DNA from: Ganoderma boninense
Taxonomy: Eukaryota > Basidiomycota > Agaricomycetes > Polyporales > Polyporaceae
DNA: 64,000 nt
Assembly (NCBI GenBank): GCA_002900995.3
Contig: PJEW03000017.1
Location: forward strand, 1-64,000
Reading direction: 5' to 3'
The notes under the pieces are model-generated. The model was not told the origin of the DNA and searched no databases. It saw only the letters and a list, made by a program, of their open reading frames with translations. This document shows positions 11,259-22,574 of the stretch, one piece after another. Each line of letters starts with the position of its first letter. The first letter of the stretch is position 1. The translations under genes were made by a program, and so were the position numbers.

Positions 11259-11635
11259 GTTGAATCTCGCTTCCTTATCCTAGGAATGAAACGGCAGGTG
11301 CACGATCCAACACTGTCTGCTCAGCCTCCTCGGCCTGTTGCTGTGTCTTAGCCCAAGGGACACGGGCCCAAGGGTGTTCTGCCTTGGCTTTGTTTCGCCG
11401 CTTTCTCTAGCCTCCCACGCCGTGAGGCGGACCACTTCTGTCAGTAGTACGGGGTCTCGTGTTTAGGAGCTTTCCGCGTACTGTACCACTAAGAGTGGCA
11501 AGCCTCAGGTTGCGCCGAGACCACGTCCGATGGTGTGACTAGAGCGCGCACTACGCTAGGCCAACACAGAGGATCTAAGTGCGTACCGTACGAGAGGGAA
11601 AGAGTGTGGGTGGAGTACGCCGGTGCTCGTGTAGA
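11259..11635 (-). other. Retrotransposon 5' leader
   Basis: About 377 nt between the primer binding site and the gag start. No long open frame. In this family the leader usually carries RNA packaging and dimerisation signals, but none can be assigned from sequence alone. Confidence 0.6.
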
Positions 11636-11646
11636 AGTTTCGACCT
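11636..11646 (-). promoter_or_regulatory. Primer binding site, self-primed (Tf1/sushi-like)
   Basis: Two bases downstream of the 5' LTR the minus strand reads AGGTCGAAACT. It does not begin TGG and so does not fit a tRNA 3' end. It is perfectly complementary over 11 nt to AGTTTCGACCT inside the LTR (11833-11823), which lies where the mRNA should begin. That is the arrangement known for self-priming elements such as Tf1. Confidence 0.8.
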
Positions 11647-11822
11647 AATGTTACGACTGGCTGTCGAGTAAGATCAGGGAGGAGGCTTACGAGACGAGCA
11701 AGGGCGTCGACGAGCACTTGTGCAGCGAGAGCGGAGCAGGGCTCGACAGTCAGGCTGGAGACAAGATGTATTGAGCGAGTAACTAACGAGCGAGAATACA
11801 GCGAGGCTTACCTGGAGACAAG

Positions 11823-11833
11823 AGGTCGAAACT
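11823..11833 (-). promoter_or_regulatory. Predicted transcript 5' end / self-primer sequence
   Basis: Minus strand AGTTTCGACCT, the exact reverse complement of the primer binding site. It begins 35 nt after the first base of the TATA motif, a normal TATA-to-start distance. If this is +1, U3 is about 275 bp and R plus U5 about 185 bp. Confidence 0.7.
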
Positions 11834-11861
11834 GAGGTCTCCAGGTAGCGAAGTACAGGTC

Positions 11862-11869
11862 TTATATAC
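11862..11869 (-). promoter_or_regulatory. LTR TATA box
   Basis: Minus strand TATATAAG in the 5' LTR. A second copy lies in the 3' LTR. Its spacing to the predicted transcript start supports use as the core promoter. Confidence 0.7.
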
Positions 11870-12108
11870 ATGTAGTGGACAATGGGAACCGGGGACAATA
11901 GGTAACTATGGACACGGGAACCAGTGGAGGAACAATGGTATGTAGTACAATGACGACGGGAACAATGGGTAACAGGAGTTATTGTACTGCGAGAACAAGG
12001 GACAGGTTTGCTAAACAACGGAGGACAATAAGGACGACGCGGGAGGCAAACAGTCCAAAAAGGGAAAGAGAGACGCCGGGGTAGGCGCTGAGCGTGCCGT
12101 TCATGACA

Positions 12109-12113
12109 TTTCC
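12109..12113. repeat. Target site duplication, right copy
   Basis: TTTCC directly follows the right LTR and matches the left copy at 5564-5568. Confidence 0.9.
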
Positions 12114-13156
12114 AGTAATGTAGCACCCCGGTGACGATCTCAACTTGCCTGATCACCCTGTCAACCTACTCCGCTGGGAAAACTGGGTGCAAAATGCTCA
12201 GTCCTTGAAGGAGTCGCTGTGACGAGCCATCCATCTTCCGGTCATGTCGAATCAGCCTGTTCGCTAGCTAACCGCGGCGTTATTCTCCAGAGTCGAATAC
12301 GATCCGGATATGCAGACCAGGTGCAGTCCTGTAGATACCGCGCGTCGGATCGCGGGACGCTGGAGGTTGCTTGCACCGCCAACGCGTAACGTGTGCGGGC
12401 GTAGATACCATACAAACCATTTCGTAGAGCTCTTCGCACACAGAGCGCACCCCACACTACCGCCTACCAATTGATGATGTGGATGTGTTCATGTAGCGCA
12501 CGCTTATCTCGCAAATTGCTCGTCCACGAACACGGACAAATGCATCACATCAATTGAGACGGAACACTTTCAAATCGCATCCTTCGTCTCAGTAGGATTC
12601 GTGGAAGAGATGGACGCCGTACCAGGAGCTGCATCTCATCAATGACGAGACAGTAACTCTCAGCGAACTCCAACGGACAATGTTCATCTTGGGGGTTGAG
12701 AGATATTCTCCACAAACGTAAACAAACGATACTGAAACAGAAACTAGTGGCATCTGGAAGTCGGTGAGATTGGGGCTTCCAATTATTCGCGGCTATCTCA
12801 GACACATTGTGATCCTTCGTAATGTCTCAGGTCTCACCCGAACCAACCTCGAGTTTTTCCTATCATAAACGTATGCCCCGGACATGGCTAGTCCACTGTA
12901 TTGAGACCCACTCCCGTCGAGGCAGCTTTCGAGATGTGAACTAGGCCTCAGGCCTCATCCAAACAAGTCGTGGCCGAGAACGCGCGTGACTCGCCAGTTG
13001 GCCCACCGCCGCGTCCGCAGTGAACAAGAGTGATAGCAGTACTTGCATGGAAATGGCAGAGGGTTGGGTCCACGTGCGCGTTCCCGGTCGAGGGCTTACA
13101 CCTTGCTGCCCCTGCGGAGGAGCTTGCAGTCATGTTCGAGGCTCGTGTCGCGGGTG
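12114..13156. other. No gene recognised between retrotransposon and left inverted arm
   Basis: Short frames only. Translations on both strands contain many stops and no known motif. A search here for the missing WD40 half of the ctf4 remnant found nothing. Confidence 0.5.
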
Positions 13157-14856
13157 TGCCAGACGAAAGAGATATATTCCGTATGCGACATGACAGACGA
13201 ACGGGCAATGCAACTGAGGAGCGGGATCACAGTATACTTTTTGACACAGCCACAGGCAGCATTTGGGGGCGAATGCGGAGTTATGAGGACGGAATTGGTA
13301 TGGACAGCGAGCGGGCTGACATAGACGTAAGGAACTGCCTCAGTTGTAGGAAGAAGGGGGGAATGGATGTTCACTCACCGCCAAGTGTGGTCAATAGCGC
13401 GCCAACGCTCGTCGTATCCTCCAGTAGAAGCGGTACCGTCCGCGAGGTATCCAGCGGAGCGATGGAGAGGATGTGATAAGGGGCGAATAGAGAGGCTGGG
13501 AACCGCGAGGGAGGAAAGGAGATGGCGATGAGAGCGAGGACAAGGCGAGAGCATGGACCTGGGACGGACGACGATGGGAGGAGCAGGGGGAGCAGGAGGA
13601 GCACGATCAGATGTTCGACGGAGGGCGGGATGGCAGTTGAGGGATGGAATGGCAAGACCGTGAGCGAGAGGAGGGAATGACGGAGTGAAGGGGGAGAGCA
13701 TCGCCGGCGAAGGCAGGCAATGGACAGCGATGAGGAGAGGGGGCAAGGTGAGAGGATGCCTGGGCGATGGGGCAGATGGCGGTGGGGAACAGGGAACAGC
13801 CACGTCACGGCGCTTAAATCCCTAATAGAGCCAAACTTGCGGGGGCGCGTCCCGAACTCTAAGTATCTCCGTCTCCCCCTCTTACTCTTACTCATGCCCT
13901 CTCTTCGCTCATCTCCTCCATGGACCATCGCCATCCTCGTCCCCGTCATCGCCATCCTCGTCCCCGTCATCGCCATCCTCGTCCCCCCCGTCTCCCATCC
14001 TCCCGTCTCCATCCCCGTCATCTCCTCCACGGACCATCGCCATCCTCGTCCCCGTCGTCTCTCCACGGACCATCGCCATCCTCGTCCCCGTCGTCTCCTC
14101 CACGGACCATCGCCATCCTCGTCCCGTCGTCTCCTCACCGGACCATCGCCATCCTCGTCCCCGTCGTCTCCTCCACGGACCATCGCCATCCTCGTCCCCG
14201 TCGTCTCCTCACCGGACCATCGCCATCCTCCCTCCCCGTCGTCTCCTCCACGGACCATCGCCATCCTCGTCCCCGTCGTCTCCTCACCGGACCATCGCCA
14301 TCCTCCCTCCCGTCTCCATCCTCCCCCGTCTCCATCCCCGTCGTCTCCTGCACGGACCATCGCCATCCTCCCCCCCGTCGTCTCCTGCACGGACCATTGC
14401 CCTCGTCATGCCCATCCTTTATCCTCGATCTTGTTCTCCGTCGGTGTCCTTGCCGTCATCGCTATCCACTCTCGTCATCTCACGTCTCCCCATCATCTCT
14501 TCTCGTCCTTCTGTTCTGTCGCTGTCTACGCCGTCATTGTCCCTCTTCTCCATGAATGTCCTTTCGCACAGTCTCATTTTGTGTAGTATTCATTTTCTGG
14601 TCACTTTGAATGTGGGGCCTTCTGGAAGTCGTGAATCGACAGTGTCGTCTCCCGGTATCCCTGACTCATAACGTGAGAATACATAGCTTGTACTCTGCAG
14701 TCTCACTCTTAATCGACGGTTTCCCAAATTGCCAAGTCTACCCTAAATCATGCCACGATGGGGGCGGCCGAACGCCAGACACACTTACGTGCGGTCCGGC
14801 AGTAGTTCCCGTGCGTGCGGGCTGCTGGCTTGCTGTCTGAAGCGTACACGGTCGCA
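13157..14856 (+). repeat. Left arm of a large inverted repeat (1.70 kb)
   Basis: Reverse-complement match to 21023-22574. The outer boundary was read where both copies share TGCCAGACGAAAG, the inner boundary at ACACGGTCGCA. The two copies match closely; the main difference is the number of units in an internal minisatellite. No terminal inverted repeat, clear target duplication or transposase was seen, so it may be a non-autonomous element or a segmental duplication. Short frames in it (such as VVSSSRSGTVREV on the plus strand) are not recognised. Confidence 0.85.
13921..14400 (+). repeat. Minisatellite inside the left arm
   Basis: Many imperfect tandem copies of a roughly 35-40 bp unit built around GGACCATCGCCATCCTCGTC. 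It creates long repetitive open frames on both strands that should not be taken as genes. Confidence 0.85.
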
Positions 14857-15094
14857 AGCCTGTCTCCATTATTTGATGTGGCGGGACACTTCCCAGCCTT
14901 GTGGGATATGTCCTTCTGCTATACCCCTGTCGGTATATATGCTGGTTCAGTCGAGGAGGGGGATGCTCTCCGGTCGATGTGAAGTGAATATCATACATTG
15001 ACTGGGCCAAGACTCCGACTTCGAGGCAGGCAACAAGTCAAATGATCAAGAAAGGTGAAGTGTATTATGACGGCGTGTAGCCCAGTGTCCTCCG

Positions 15095-17712
15095 TCAATC
15101 ATTCTTCTTCAAAAGACGAGACGGAACGAAGACGTTCCCCCGATGCACTTGGGGCTGCGTCCCGAAGAGATCGAAGTCGTCACACATGTGACTCTCTAAA
15201 GTGTCTTTCAACACCTTGGACGACTCCAGCTCCAGGCCCTGACAGATTCGATTGCACGTATGCGACGAGATGAAGTCACAAATGCCTTTGTGACCATGAT
15301 CACCAAGTCCGGACGTCCTGGAGGACGCCGTGAGTTCCAAGATAATGCCGTTGGGATATGGAGGACTAACCCGGGGAGTGTATGCGTCATGGGATCGAAC
15401 AGAGTCAGAGAGAGCTTCCCACGGCTGCTAACGTTTTTCGAACCTGAGAGACTTGTGCTTAACATCCCGCTCGTACACATAGAAAGAAGAAGACCAACCT
15501 TGAATATCTGCGAAGACATATAGACATGCAGTTTCTTGAGCAACGTAATGAGCGAATGCTGCTATGGTCGAAGACCGCAAGTCGGTTCGGTTAGTCGAGC
15601 CGAAGGTGCCGCTGTACTTGACTACGGTGGACGTAAGACGCATTGGTTCCACCAGATAGACCTCAGCAACGTTCTCAGGCGACTTCCCCTGGCTCCCGTC
15701 AGTGTGCTGTTCGGAAAGATCACTCTCGCCCGCAGCGGACGCAGACTGGGGCACGGACGCAGACTCGGGTACGGACACAGATTCCGGCGCGGACGCAGGC
15801 TCCGGAGCGGACGCAGGCTCCGGAGCGGACACAGGCTCCGGAGCGGGCGCAGGTTTGTAGATCTTCATGAGGAACCCGTCTGAGACGTCAAACTCTACCG
15901 GCAAGATCTGTGAGTCGTGCACAATAGCGAGACGGTATACGGCTTACCAGCGATGTCAACCTTGTAGTCATGCGTAAGCGATTTGAAGCGGCTCGCGAAA
16001 TACGCCATCCGCTTGAGGCGGATGAGGTCTGCGGTGAGGCTGCTGATAGCGTCTGAAATAGGGATGCAGTCAGATCGCCCTTTCCCGTTGTTGACAAGCT
16101 TCTTGGCAGCATATTCCTTGCCGTCGACGCGAAGCTGTAAGGTTGAGAACGCGTTTAATACAGAAGAAGTTGGGTGCAATATTCGCATGGCTTACAGAGA
16201 AGACATCTTTGCTATTGCCTTGTTCCATACCATCGAGATCGAGTGTCTTCGTGTCCAAGAAGCCAGTAATCACCGGAGACTCTTCCGTCAACGTCGGGGT
16301 TCCGGAACCATCGTCAGCGATAACACAAGTGGTCTTCTTGAAACGGACCTCCACAAAGGATCGGGAAAGCGCCTGTGAAACCGATATGGAGGGGCTGTTA
16401 TCGGGAACGAATGACGAACGAAGAATCTTTCTCGGCGGTGGGGTCGACGTTGCGTCTGGAAAATGATTGAGCTCTGTGGAATTGCAGGTCATGCGAGTAG
16501 AGAACTGACCGACGTTGTCGAGACTGTGACTTTGAATCGTTGGCATCGATGACGTCTTCCGTTTGGAACCCGCCCGTCCGGTGCCCACAAGTGCGGGATC
16601 CTGAGTTCGCGCTATGTACTATAATGCGCATATATCAGAAATCATGTAACCTGAAGATGACACGATTAGAATGGACCTGTGCAATGTTGATAAACAGCTC
16701 CACGCTGAAAGCGTATGGTTTTTGACCAGTCTTGCCCTTGCGCTGAGCGTGCTTTGGGATGACGATATACGTGTCCCGGTAATCGGCGGTACTAAACGTT
16801 TGGTACCACTGTCCAACGGTCATGACCTCGTCGTTGGTCTGAAAAGCGAAGTTGTTCGGAGCTCGCAAGCTTGTCTCTTCCCTAGTATTGAAGCTCGGGT
16901 GAGATCGCGTATGAGTACAAGGGGATGAAGGCCTACTCTAGCAATGGAGCAGAGTAGGTCTCAGTCCATCGACCATTGACTTCTTTCAATATCCTCCCTT
17001 GCAGTCCTGTTGTTCAAGATCGGAATGGATAAGACTTCAAGGATCCGAGCACATGACGTACCAAGCATGGTTCCCATTTCCGGGAAAGAGATAACTCCCG
17101 AGCCGAGGGCAGGGTCGAGCTGCCTTGTAAAGTCGCTTCTGCGGCATCCATAGTAGATCGTGCACTGTGCTGCAGCTGGCTGAGGCGAAGAACCGATGCC
17201 CTGAGCGGTGCGCACAGCCCGCAGTTCGTGAATGGGGACTGCTGTCCCAGGGTTATGGCGAAGACCATCGCTGGGAGTCTTGCGCATCTTCGCATCAAGA
17301 TTCACATGCCGACGCTGAGCGGCGAGATCTCGGTCAGGGTCACTCTGGTTCCTCTCGAAATTATCTTCCAAAACACTTGCATGAGCAACATAGACATCGA
17401 CGTGTGAACTGCTAGCACTCACAGCTACGGGAGCACGTTCCGCAAGGGTCAGTGACCATTGTCCCGCATACGCCACACTCCCCGCACTGCACGTAGCTGG
17501 CCTTCAAAGCGGCGGCTTAGAATATCGGCAAGGAGTGTTGATGAGAAACGTACTCTGATGTGCGCCGAGTTAGCACCTTGTTCCTGCAGCTTTTGGCACT
17601 GAAAACAGAGTCCGCCGCCAGGTGCCATGCGAGGGAACACAACTTGACAGCCGGGGCAGCGGTCCAGGTTCTCTAGCGGGCGGTACCCCATAGGAGGGCG
17701 GTGTTGGGACAT
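15095..17712 (-). CDS. Alpha-type protein kinase with N-terminal zinc ribbon
   Basis: An atypical (alpha/eEF2K-type) protein kinase. The first exon (17712-17554) starts at MSQHRPPMGY and encodes CPGC and CFQC pairs. The next (from 17486) continues with CGECGVCG and CGTC, so the N-terminus looks like a zinc-binding module, as often seen in fungal alpha-kinases. The middle is less certain, with several small exons between 17375 and 16190. The catalytic part is convincing: GKEYAAKKL (likely ATP-binding lysine), an alanine/proline/glutamate-rich insertion of about 45 residues, then QETACLYVFADIQG, LFDPMTHTLPG, SGLGDHG and the zinc-binding HTCNRICQGLEL. Clear introns join ADIQ to GSKNVSSRGKLS (donor 15498) and TLPG to TSGLGDHG. 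The stop is at 15095. All hallmark alpha-kinase motifs are present and no break was found. Substrate unknown. It lies between the two inverted-repeat arms. Confidence 0.8.
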
Positions 17713-19820
17713 GCCTGAGTGGACGAGATGAAGGGCCGAATGAAGGACGCGCAAAGTGGAAGGAGGGCCACACGAAGCGACAGGTTTGGGCGCAGCATTT
17801 ATAGCCCCTTGGCGCTTGTCCGAGCACACTTCAGATGGATCAATTTCTCGAACCGTGTGCTTCGAAACGGACCTCGCCCACGTTAGAGAAGTTAGTATTC
17901 ATCAAAGCCAGAAGTCGAGCAAAGAGGTTCATACTGGGGCTGCGCGGAGATGGTGGCCGTTGAACCGGAAATGCAAACACCAACGCCCCCATTGAGGACG
18001 GTGCCGCCTTTTGTCATCCGAGTGTGGTCTTGTCAACGAGACTCTTTCGCCGATCGTGTGGACTCCTTCATCACACGTAGCTTGATCCTTTTACTCCCAG
18101 TATTGACAAATTACCTTCTGTAAGAGCAACGTCGAGGGGAGGTTTGTGTGGAAATTCACGCTTTCGATGTTTGACTCGGGATGAGCTTTCGTCAGATACT
18201 GGAAGCGCTGGTAGAGGGCCCTCAAGTGACAGGTCCGTGACGCAATCGTGATGCCATGACCGTCACCACGGACCGACGAGGTCCGCGCCCAATCCATCTT
18301 GCTTGCTTTCTCCCAGGTGCCTATGTCATTTGGACGCCATGTATGCTTTCACAGTCACGTATACCACCACAACACAGCTCGTGAGGTATGTTCGGCATAC
18401 GTGAGGGCTGAGGGAAGACAAGAGGATAATTCATTCACCCAATCATGGTACCGGAAAGATACGGTCACTCCTAGTAAGCGAAAACCATTTGAACGGTGCG
18501 ATCACCTCCTGTATTGCGTGTCGGCGGTGTCGCGCTCACCGAAGATATCCGGTATCGGTCGTGCATCGTTCGCAAATGGGTGTTGCGCGCCGGGACTGGA
18601 GCATCCTTCCCGCCCGATCTTGGCGTAGGTCTAGAAGACGGAGTCGCGCTCTAAGTCTCCGAGCACTAGTCCATCTGAAGATTTCTGCCTAGCAGTTGGG
18701 ATCCGCTGAAATAGAAGTGGAATGCCTGTGGAGAGACAACAAAAACGTGTTTCAATTCTATGGTGAAATAATTCAGAGACCAGTAATAACCCGTGGCGTA
18801 CATTCACTGTTATCATATGGTGACTCGTGAAACAGAAAACGAGATGTATCATTGCTGACAACCTCGCTGGCACTGCGTCGACATCGAACACGGATGGATA
18901 CAGTGAGGCAAAGCGACGGGAAACACAACGGGCCCAAAACGATGGGTCGGAGACACTATTTTGAGAACTTTGTGTCATGGATTACGCCGGTGTAGGTGAA
19001 GGCGTGCGGCGCGGAAACGGAGAAATAAAAGGGACAGGGCATGAAGCGATGGAAAAGGAGGAGAGAGATGGTACAGAAGAGTAAGTCGGTGGGGGAGATG
19101 ATGGCGGACGATTAGGACGAGAGAGGAGAGAACAACATGTCCGCTATCGTCTCCCCCACCGACATCGTCTCCGGGAAGGAAGGGCTTGCGATGCGGCGGA
19201 TAGGCAGGACAACGGCGAAGGAGACGAGGGAGGTGAAGGCCACGGCGGTGCTGGGGGGAATGTAGGGCGAAGGTTTGTTGAGCCCAAATTTGCATCTAAT
19301 TCTAATATTCAGCGCAATACTTGTCTTTATTGGGATACTATGTGCCAAACTCAGAATGGATGCGCGAAAGCAGTTTGCGCGCTGCCTGTTTACAGGTGGT
19401 CTGCAAAAAAGATTGCAGGCTGAGAGTCACTTCCCGCCCGAACGTGTTTGCCTATGTTCGGATTGTGGCGGGGACGCCTGCACAACCGTCGGGCGGCTCG
19501 GGCCTCGCACAGCGGAGGGCACCCATGTCCACTGAGCCGCATGACCCACTTCAGAACGCATCCATTTCATCAGTTCAGAGCTCACGTGCAATCTTCAGCC
19601 AAGAAAATGGGTGGTAGTGGGAGAACCTATTAGTATGACGAGGACGAAGTGCTCGCCAGCGCGCGACTTCCGGAACGGGGGCTTAGCGCTCAGAACAAAC
19701 ATGGGCAAACAACGCGTTGCCTGAGGACGACCTGCAGTCTTTTCTGCAAATCACTGTATCCCTTCGACGTTTCGACGTGTCTGCCTGTCCCCAGACCCAC
19801 TTGCCCAGATTATATTCCCT
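17713..19820. other. No confident gene
   Basis: Short frames on both strands. A minus-strand frame of 78 codons (19348-19112) contains a hydrophobic stretch but no exon chain could be built around it. Nothing else was recognised. Confidence 0.45.
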
Positions 19821-19822
19821 TC

Positions 19823-19833
19823 ATATATATATA
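19823..19833 (+). promoter_or_regulatory. Possible TATA element
   Basis: ATATATATATA lies about 42 bp before the start codon of the hypothetical gene at 19875. Position is suitable but such tracts are common. Confidence 0.35.
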
Positions 19834-19874
19834 GTCTCTCGGACTCTACTCGTCATGCTTTTTTCAGTCTATTC

Positions 19875-20744
19875 ATGCCGAAGTCGACTCAAGTCCCCTC
19901 TCATCCCACTGTCCGCCGCCGCGAGCCGTACGACAGAGCGAAGCGCATTGCGCCAACTCAACCCCGATGTTGGTCCCCCATCGACTTGGGAGAGCTGTCC
20001 ATGCTCTCGGACAAATTCGTGCACGCTTTGATAGTTGGAGGTGCTTACCATCCGGAAGCGGAGGAAGCGGAGCTGAATGTTAGGCTGGAGCTGTGTCTTT
20101 TCGTGAACGTTATCCCGGTGCGTCCTAGACTCTCAATATATTACTGAATGTTTCTCATTATGCATCCCAGGGGGAGCACGAGGGCTGCTTTGTTGGTCCA
20201 GATACCTTCGTCCTCATGCTCTCTGTCTGGTCGCCGCTTCCCGTTCCTTTTCGCCCTATGGCTACTGTGCAGCTAGACCGCTTCGTCGGGATAGACAGGG
20301 GCATCCCTACTGCCCCGTGGTGGAATGCTCAAGTCCATGGAACCGAGACGAGTCCGCTCAGGTTCTTTCGTACCGCTCATTGGGTTCGTGGGCAAATCAG
20401 AACCATGCTCTCTTCCCCAAACCCGACGCTGCATCCTGACACATCCCGCGACTGTTCGACGCTCGTGGAGTCGATTAACGATTTGATTGTAAGTGCTGTG
20501 AATATTCCTTTTGACCCATCACTCATCGACTCTATCCAAGGCGTCCTATCGGCGGTTCCGGATTTCCAAGGAGGTTTCTAAGGGTCTCCGCGTCAAATCG
20601 CCTCCTCGCCCTCGGCCGCTCCGCCGTCCACTGCCTTCGGCGGACGGAGACATAGGACCAGTTGCCTCGGGAAGCTTACATGAGGTCGACATTGGGGGTG
20701 GAGAAGAGCCAGTGCGGTCGGGCGTTGGCAAGCTGGACATGTAG
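19875..20744 (+). CDS. Hypothetical protein, three exons
   Basis: Exons 19875-20117, 20171-20488 and 20541-20744 join through two GT-AG introns of 53 and 52 nt to give 254 residues. The first intron has donor GTGCGT and acceptor CCCAG, the second donor GTAAGT and acceptor CAAG. Both keep the frame, and the second exon-exon join bypasses the stop that an unspliced reading would meet. The N-terminus is basic (RREPYDRAKRIAPTQPR). The middle has GCFVGPDTFVLMLSVWSP and WWNAQVHGTETSPLRFFR. The C-terminus is basic and proline-rich (KSPPRPRPLRRPLPSADG). There is no signal peptide, membrane segment or known domain. It is convincing as a gene because of its introns, but the function is unknown. Confidence 0.6.
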
Positions 20745-21022
20745 TTGCTTTGTATCCAATCAAGTGTTGCTGCGTATCATTCGTTTCTTTCCCGATGACA
20801 AACGCAAACACCTGGAAGCCTCCGTACGCCATATGCGATGACTGCCATTGAAGTGTCGAACCATTAAACACTGACACGTGGGTAGGGTTGGGAAACGCTG
20901 TCACGACATCCTACTGTTCTGTCTCTGAGTCCTCGTCTACCTTCACGCTCTATAACGTGCCCAGTAAATCGGAAGGTCACAATCCCCGCATGGTAGTCGA
21001 GGAGGAATACGATGTGTATATC

Positions 21023-22574
21023 TGCGACCGTGTACGCTTCAGACAGCAAGCCAGCAGCCCGCACGCACGGGAACTACTGCCGGACCGCACGTAAGTGTGT
21101 CTGGCGTTCGGCCGCCCCCATCGTGGCATGATTTAGGGTAGACTTGGCAATTTGGGAAACCGTCGATTAAGAGTGAGACTGCAGAGTACAAGCTATGTAT
21201 TCTCACGTTATGAGTCAGGGATACCGGGAGACGACACTGTCGATTCACGACTTCCAGAAGGCCCCACATTCAAAGTGACCAGAAAATGAATACTACACAA
21301 AATGAGACTGTGCGAAAGGACATTCATGGAGAAGAGGGACAATGACGGCGTAGACAGCGACAGAACAGAAGGACGAGAAGAGATGATGGGGAGACGTGAG
21401 ATGACGAGAGTGGATAGCGATGACGGCAAGGACACCGACGGAGAACAAGATCGAGGATAAAGGATGGGCATGACGAGGGCAATGGTCCGTGCAGGAGACG
21501 ACGGGGGGAGGATGGCGATGGTCCGTGCAGGAGACGACGGGGATGGAGACGGGGGGGAGGATGGAGACGGAGGGAGGATGGCGATGGTCCGGTGAGGAGA
21601 CGACGGGGACGAGGATGCGATGGTCCGTGGAGGAGACGACGGGGACGAGGATGGCGATGGTCCGTGGAGGAGACGACGGGGACGAGGATGGCGATGGTCC
21701 GTGGAGGAGACGACGGGGATGGAGACGGGGAGGATGGAGACGGGGGGACGAGGATGGCGATGACGGGGACGAGGATGGCGATGACGGGGACGAGGATGGC
21801 GATGGTCCATGGAGGAGATGAGCGAAGAGAGGGCATGAGTAAGAGTAAGAGGGGGAGACGGAGATACTTAGAGTTCGGGACGCGCCCCCGCAAGTTTGGC
21901 TCTATTAGGGATTTAAGCGCCGTGACGTGGCTGTTCCCTGTTCCCCCACCGCCATCTGCCCCATCGCCCAGGCATCCTCTCACCTTGCCCCCTCTCCTCA
22001 TCGCTGTCCATTGCCTGCCTTCGCCGGCGATGCTCTCCCCCTTCACTCCGTCATTCCCTCCTCTCGCTCACGGTCTTGCCATTCCATCCCTCAACTGCCA
22101 TCCCGCCCTCCGTCGAACATCTGATCGTGCTCCTCCTGCTCCCCCTGCTCCTCCCATCGTTGTCCGTCCCAGGTCCATGCTCTCGCCTTGTCCTCGCTCT
22201 CATCGCCATCTCCTTTCCTCCCTCGCGGTTCCCAGCCTCTCTATTCGCCCCTTATCACATCCTCTCCATCGCTCCGCTGGATACCTCGCGGACGGTACCG
22301 CTTCTACTGGAGGATACGACGAGCGTTGGCGCGCTATTGACCACACTTGGCGGTGAGTGAACATCCATTCCCCCCTTCTTCCTACAACTGAGGCAGTTCC
22401 TTACGTCTATGTCAGCCCGCTCGCTGTCCATACCAATTCCGTCCTCATAACTCCGCATTCGCCCCCAAATGCTGCCTGTGGCTGTGTCGAAAAGTATACT
22501 GTGATCCCGCTCCTCAGTTGCATTGCCCGTTCGTCTGTCATGTCGCATACGGAATATATCTCTTTCGTCTGGCA
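21023..22574 (-). repeat. Right arm of the large inverted repeat (1.55 kb)
   Basis: Reverse-complement copy of 13157-14856, shorter by about 150 bp mainly because the internal minisatellite has fewer units. Small indels elsewhere show the copies have begun to diverge. It ends about 0.6 kb before the readable part of the ctf4 remnant. Confidence 0.85.
21480..21812 (-). repeat. Minisatellite inside the right arm
   Basis: Same unit as in the left arm, on the opposite strand, with fewer copies. It generates repetitive MVRGGDDGDEDG-like frames that are not genes. Confidence 0.85.

Larger units (their letters stand above)
5569..12108 (-). mobile_element. Complete Ty3-type LTR retrotransposon (chromovirus)
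   Basis: A 6540-bp element read on the minus strand, bounded by 460-bp direct LTRs that begin TG and end CA and are flanked by the 5-bp duplication TTTCC. Inside, in transcript order, are a self-primer binding site, a leader, gag with a CCHC knuckle, a -1 frameshift signal, pol (protease, reverse transcriptase, RNase H, integrase, chromodomain) and a polypurine tract. Domain order and chromodomain place it in Metaviridae, chromovirus branch. The LTRs were compared line by line and no difference was seen. Both reading frames are open, so this appears to be a young and possibly autonomous copy. No cellular gene is obviously interrupted at the insertion site. Confidence 0.95.
11649..12108 (-). 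repeat. 5' LTR of the chromovirus
   Basis: 460 bp with TG...CA ends. It appears identical to the 3' LTR and carries the TATA box and predicted transcription start used for the element. Confidence 0.93.

Noticed and set aside
12114..13156. Possible location of the missing WD40 half of ctf4 on the far side of the inverted repeats
   Set aside because: No WD repeat or in-frame block could be read on either strand.
13371..14390. 339-codon minus-strand frame with MVRGGDDGDEDG-like repeats
   Set aside because: It is produced by the minisatellite, which is open in several frames on both strands, and has no support as a gene.
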